This document shows positions 5,525 to 8,415 of a DNA stretch of 8,415 nucleotides, one piece after another. The position numbers and the translations under genes are program-made. How positions within the stretch are numbered: position 1 is the stretch's first letter; each line of letters begins with the position of its first letter. The DNA is taken from positions 1-8,415 of the forward strand of contig CACZOW010000233.1 in the NCBI GenBank assembly GCA_902782885.1. Direction: 5' to 3'. Source of the stretch: an uncultured Ruminococcus sp. GTDB lineage: Bacteria; Bacillota; Clostridia; UBA1212; UBA1255. The notes under the pieces were generated by a model, which saw only the letters and a program-made list of their open reading frames with translations, did no database searches and had not been told where the DNA came from.

Positions 5525-7865
5525 ACTCTTCGCTCTCTTTCAGCACGCCGCCGAATTTTTCACCTATGATCCTTATGACGATCTTGTCGCCCGGTTTGAG
5601 TTCTTTCTTAGCATGGTACCTGAGCGTATGGCTGTCGATGAATTCAACGGCGTAGCCGCCTTTTCCGTTGACGAACACCTGGACGTTTTCGGTGAGGCCG
5701 TTGCCCGTTATCAGATAATCACCGGTCTCGGGGTCTTTGACGATACTGTCTAAGCGGAATTCCTCAAACCCCATGGTATAGCCTTCGTTGCTGAAATCGG
5801 CCTCTTTATACTCCTCGAAAAGCTTGTAATACTGGAGATTGCTGAACTCCTCGGCATAGTTTTCATCGTCGGCGCACAGGCGGTGGAAGGTGTTGATCTC
5901 GCTGCCTTCGAGCCCGAGCATGCCGCAGATGTAGGTGCTCAGCAGATTCATCTGCAGATTGTTCACTCTTTCCCTGGGCAATCCCATATTGTTCCAGGTG
6001 TAAAAATCGACGATGAAACGGTTTTCCAGCGGGATGCCGGGGATGTCCCGGGCAAACGTGGGCAAATGGTCGCTGTACATCACGATAAGTGTAGGTTCGC
6101 CGCGTTCTTCAAAATATTCGCAGATGCTGCGCATCGCCGCGTCGACCTGTTCCAGTTCACCCAGATAGTAACCCAGTTTACCCACCAGCGTGCGGTCGTA
6201 CAGGCCTTCGATACCGATGGCAAAATCCGCCTCGTCGATCACCGGATACGAACCGTGCGCCTGGACCGTGACCGTAAAGACGAAATTCCTGTCCTTGCCG
6301 GAGACGTCCAGCGCCAGCTTGATCTGATCCAGCAGGATCGAGTCGTTGGCCCAGATGTTGCCGCTGCGTTTCTGCACGCCCGGCATCAGCTCGTACGACG
6401 TATAGCGGTCAAAGCCCAGACTGTCGTACACTAAATTGCGGCGGAAAAATTCGCCCTGATAGTTGTGGATCGCGGCGGTGCCGAATCCAATGGATTCCAG
6501 GTAGCGCGGCAGCGAATCTGCCGGATTCTCCTTTAGCTCCATGGTGTACGGAATGTAGCCGTAAGGCAGGTTCTCAAGGCTGAGACCCGTGAGGAATTCA
6601 AACTCGCTCCGGATGGTCTGGCCGCCGAAAGTCGGTGAGATCAGCGTTCCGTTTGTGTACTTCTCGGTGAGCGAGCGCAGGAACGGAATGGGGTCGCGTT
6701 CGTACGCGCCGCCTTCGATCCGGTACGGGTCAACGAAGGATTCCATCTGGATCACGATCAGGTTTTTGACTTCCGTGTCCGCGTCGTGATTGTCCGCCCG
6801 CTCCGCCGCCAGCCGCGCACGCAGTTCGGTGAGGTCGTCCTTATCAAAATTTTTCGGCCTTATGTTCAGGAAACGGTATCCGGTGGTAATGAAACTGTAC
6901 ACATATCCGTTGCGGTCAAACAGTTCTCTGGTGGAATCCGCGCTGAAGTTGATCCAGGGCAGTTTGGTGGACAGCAGGCATGCCGTGACGCCGGTCAGCG
7001 TGATCACCACGGAGATCAGGAACGATCTGAGCCGGAATTTCTGTTTGCGCGTCTTTTTTACCAGCAGCACCATCAGGAATACGACCAGTGCGATGCCCAG
7101 CGCGATACCGATCACGCCCAGCACACCGATTATGTCGATCGCCGCGGCCAGACCTTCCATCGCCTGGAAAATATCGGGCACCATCAGCGGTTCCACGATA
7201 TTAAGATGCTTGAAAAGCGAGCTGATCGCCAGCGCTATCCAGATCACCAGATAGATCGCGGTGCCCAGCGCGGGATGCCAGATCCAGATGACGAACGAGC
7301 CCAGCGAAGTAAAATAAAGCAGGTTGCACGCCAGAATGTCCGGTACAGTGAGCATACTTTTCAAAGGCGTCAGAAAGCTGCCGGTCTGTATTATCTCCAC
7401 CAGGAAAATGAATACTAAGGATATCAGCATTACCACCGACATTTTGCGGAAAAACTGATCATATTTCCACTGTGTGACCGGATTTTTGCGCTCGTATTTG
7501 AAATATACGAACAACGACGCGCCGGCCAGCAGAATGAACATAAGAATGCTTTCCGTTACGCGTCCGCATGATATTCCCTGCCAGGTCAGCCAGAGCGCCG
7601 ACATCATCAGCACGCCCGAACGCTTCCAGGGCACCAGAAACGCCGGCAGCGTGAAAAGCGTAAGCGTACAAAGGCGCAATATCAGTACTACCGGCAGGAG
7701 CAGCACGCGGACACCGTGCAGCGCGGCGGCGCTTTCTGTCAGCAGCAGCGACACTATGGCGGCGGCAACGTGGAACAGCACAAACTGAATGATCAGATTG
7801 CGCTCCCTGTCGTTCGTTCCTCCGGCGGCTGTCAAAGCCGGTATGTCATTTTCGGTACGATCCAT
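5511..7865 (-). CDS. LTA-synthase-like membrane sulfatase-fold (phosphoglycerol transferase type) enzyme with extra C-terminal domain
   Basis: This 784-residue membrane protein has a hydrophobic N-terminal half with roughly eight to ten helices (about 24-43, 52-80, 84-99, 104-122, 142-160, 172-217, 242-270, 280-298). An extracellular sulfatase-fold domain (about 366-650) follows. The likely metal and catalytic residues are E375 in NLIVIQMESF, T417 in FGGQT (the Thr nucleophile position of LtaS), H537 in AHGSY, and D599/H600 in SDHLP. FFRRNLVYDSLGFDRY (473-488) matches the FW-R-VY-SLG region of LtaS-type enzymes. LtaS moves glycerol phosphate from phosphatidylglycerol onto a lipid-anchored polymer outside the membrane; the exact substrate here is unknown, and another phosphoglycerol or phosphoethanolamine transfer is possible. 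Residues about 700-784 form a beta-rich tail (YLITGNG, FVNGKG, LKPGDKIVI) like an IPT/TIG-type domain. It starts 7 nt after the cyclophilin stop with a poor ribosome-binding site and overlaps ilvB by 14 nt. Confidence 0.85.
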   Translation of the reverse strand: MDRTENDIPALTAAGGTNDRERNLIIQFVLFHVAAAIVSLLLTESAAALHGVRVLLLPVVLILRLCTLTLFTLPAFLVPWKRSGVLMMSALWLTWQGISCGRVTESILMFILLAGASLFVYFKYERKNPVTQWKYDQFFRKMSVVMLISLVFIFLVEIIQTGSFLTPLKSMLTVPDILACNLLYFTSLGSFVIWIWHPALGTAIYLVIWIALAISSLFKHLNIVEPLMVPDIFQAMEGLAAAIDIIGVLGVIGIALGIALVVFLMVLLVKKTRKQKFRLRSFLISVVITLTGVTACLLSTKLPWINFSADSTRELFDRNGYVYSFITTGYRFLNIRPKNFDKDDLTELRARLAAERADNHDADTEVKNLIVIQMESFVDPYRIEGGAYERDPIPFLRSLTEKYTNGTLISPTFGGQTIRSEFEFLTGLSLENLPYGYIPYTMELKENPADSLPRYLESIGFGTAAIHNYQGEFFRRNLVYDSLGFDRYTSYELMPGVQKRSGNIWANDSILLDQIKLALDVSGKDRNFVFTVTVQAHGSYPVIDEADFAIGIEGLYDRTLVGKLGYYLGELEQVDAAMRSICEYFEERGEPTLIVMYSDHLPTFARDIPGIPLENRFIVDFYTWNNMGLPRERVNNLQMNLLSTYICGMLGLEGSEINTFHRLCADDENYAEEFSNLQYYKLFEEYKEADFSNEGYTMGFEEFRLDSIVKDPETGDYLITGNGLTENVQVFVNGKGGYAVEFIDSHTLRYHAKKELKPGDKIVIRIIGEKFGGVLKESEEYEWR

Positions 7866-7872
7866 ACACGTA

Positions 7873-8415
7873 TTAACCGCCTATTTTTTCAAAATTTGAA
7901 TAATCCACGCCTTTGGTGTCAACGCGCACCGAGTCGATGACGACCTTCTCGACCGGACGGTCGTATCTGTCCGTTGCCACCTTGCTGACGGCGTACACAT
8001 GATCCATGCCGGCAAGCACTTTGCCGAACGCCGCATATTGCCCGTCCAGCCAGTCGCAGTCGGCAACGCAGATAAAGAACTGCGTTCCGGCGCTGTCCAT
8101 CGATTTGCCACGTGCCATGGAAATCACGCCCGGCACATGCTTCAGGTCGTTTTTAAAGCCGTTGGCGCTGAACTCGCCCTTAATATTGTACGGCGCAAGG
8201 CCGCTGCCGGTACCTTCCTTATCGCCGCCCTGGATCATGAAGTTTTTGATCACGCGGTGGAAGATCAGACCGTCGTAGTAGCCGCTGTTTGCCAGTGTCA
8301 CGAAACTGGACACGGTGACCGGCGCTACGTCCGGAAACAGTTCGATTATCACGGTGCCATAGCCTTTAATGACCATCGTCACGATCGGATCACTTTCGTT
8401 TTCCGGTACGTACGA
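7873..8415 (-). CDS. Cyclophilin-type peptidyl-prolyl cis-trans isomerase (N-terminus beyond window)
   Basis: The 180 residues in the window, numbered from the right edge, contain a full cyclophilin domain. It has VTMVIKGYGTVIIELFPDVA (12-31), FHRVIKNFMIQGGD (52-65, with catalytic R54), GEF (80-82), GVISMARG (96-103), AGTQFFI (109-115) and WLDGQYAAFGKV (122-133), ending NFEKIGG. The enzyme speeds proline isomerisation during protein folding. The frame stays open to the edge (reading YVPENESDP before the domain) with no ATG there, so the true start lies outside. A hydrophilic linker before the domain is common in the exported lipoprotein versions found in Clostridia, but no signal sequence is visible, so location is undecided. 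An in-frame GTG at 8382 and an ATG at 8376 fall at or inside the first beta strand and are unlikely starts. It is the first visible gene of the minus-strand block. Confidence 0.92.
   Translation of the reverse strand, partial: SYVPENESDPIVTMVIKGYGTVIIELFPDVAPVTVSSFVTLANSGYYDGLIFHRVIKNFMIQGGDKEGTGSGLAPYNIKGEFSANGFKNDLKHVPGVISMARGKSMDSAGTQFFICVADCDWLDGQYAAFGKVLAGMDHVYAVSKVATDRYDRPVEKVVIDSVRVDTKGVDYSNFEKIGG

Noticed and set aside
6786..7418. 210-codon open frame on the plus strand opposite the membrane enzyme
   Set aside because: It is rich in Gln, Arg, His and Asp because it is the complement of hydrophobic helix codons. It is a shadow of the transmembrane region.
8374..8382. Complete cyclophilin starting at GTG 8382 or ATG 8376
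   Set aside because: Both fall at or inside the first beta strand of the fold, and the frame remains open with plausible linker sequence to the window edge. The gene is better treated as 5' partial.

Overview
The window looks like a moderately GC-rich (upper 50s percent by eye) chromosome segment from a Gram-positive anaerobe of the Clostridia. The grounds are strong AAGGAG/AGGGG ribosome-binding sites, an energy-coupling-factor (ECF) S component, an LTA-synthase-like sulfatase-fold enzyme, a citramalate synthase feeding isoleucine synthesis, and a cyclophilin and a CBM9-like protein resembling those of Lachnospiraceae/Christensenellaceae-type genomes. This is inference from protein character; no rRNA or other marker is present. 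No tRNA, CRISPR array, insertion sequence or phage gene was seen.

Layout. Positions 3-65 (+) hold the last 20 codons of an unidentified gene. Positions 66-258 form the only long non-coding stretch. It carries a near-consensus sigma-A promoter (TTGACA, 17-nt spacer, TACAAT, 92-120) and a leader of about 130 nt with several inverted repeats. Two of these, next to the ribosome-binding site, cannot form at the same time. This leader precedes an ECF S component (259-1017, +) that appears to have an extra two-helix insertion. A 22-nt gap with a small inverted repeat separates it from a convergent minus-strand block that fills the rest of the window.

The minus-strand block reads, in order of transcription: cyclophilin (cut by the right edge, 8415-7873), LTA-synthase-like membrane enzyme (7865-5511), ilvB (5524-3884), ilvN (3881-3333), cimA (3333-1729) and a CBM9-like protein (1684-1040). 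The junctions are 7 nt, a 14-nt overlap, 2 nt, a 1-nt overlap (TGATG) and 44 nt, so it is very likely one transcript whose promoter lies beyond the right edge. CimA would make citramalate from pyruvate and acetyl-CoA (the threonine-independent route to 2-ketobutyrate). IlvBN would then make acetohydroxybutyrate or acetolactate for isoleucine, valine and leucine. The cyclophilin and LTA-synthase-like enzyme are envelope or protein-folding genes, an unexpected pairing with branched-chain amino-acid synthesis.

No wholly new multi-gene system is evident. The points most worth a second look are the divergent active sites of IlvB and CimA, the missing IlvB C-terminal tail, the putative RNA switch in the ECF leader, and the inserted membrane hairpin of the S component.
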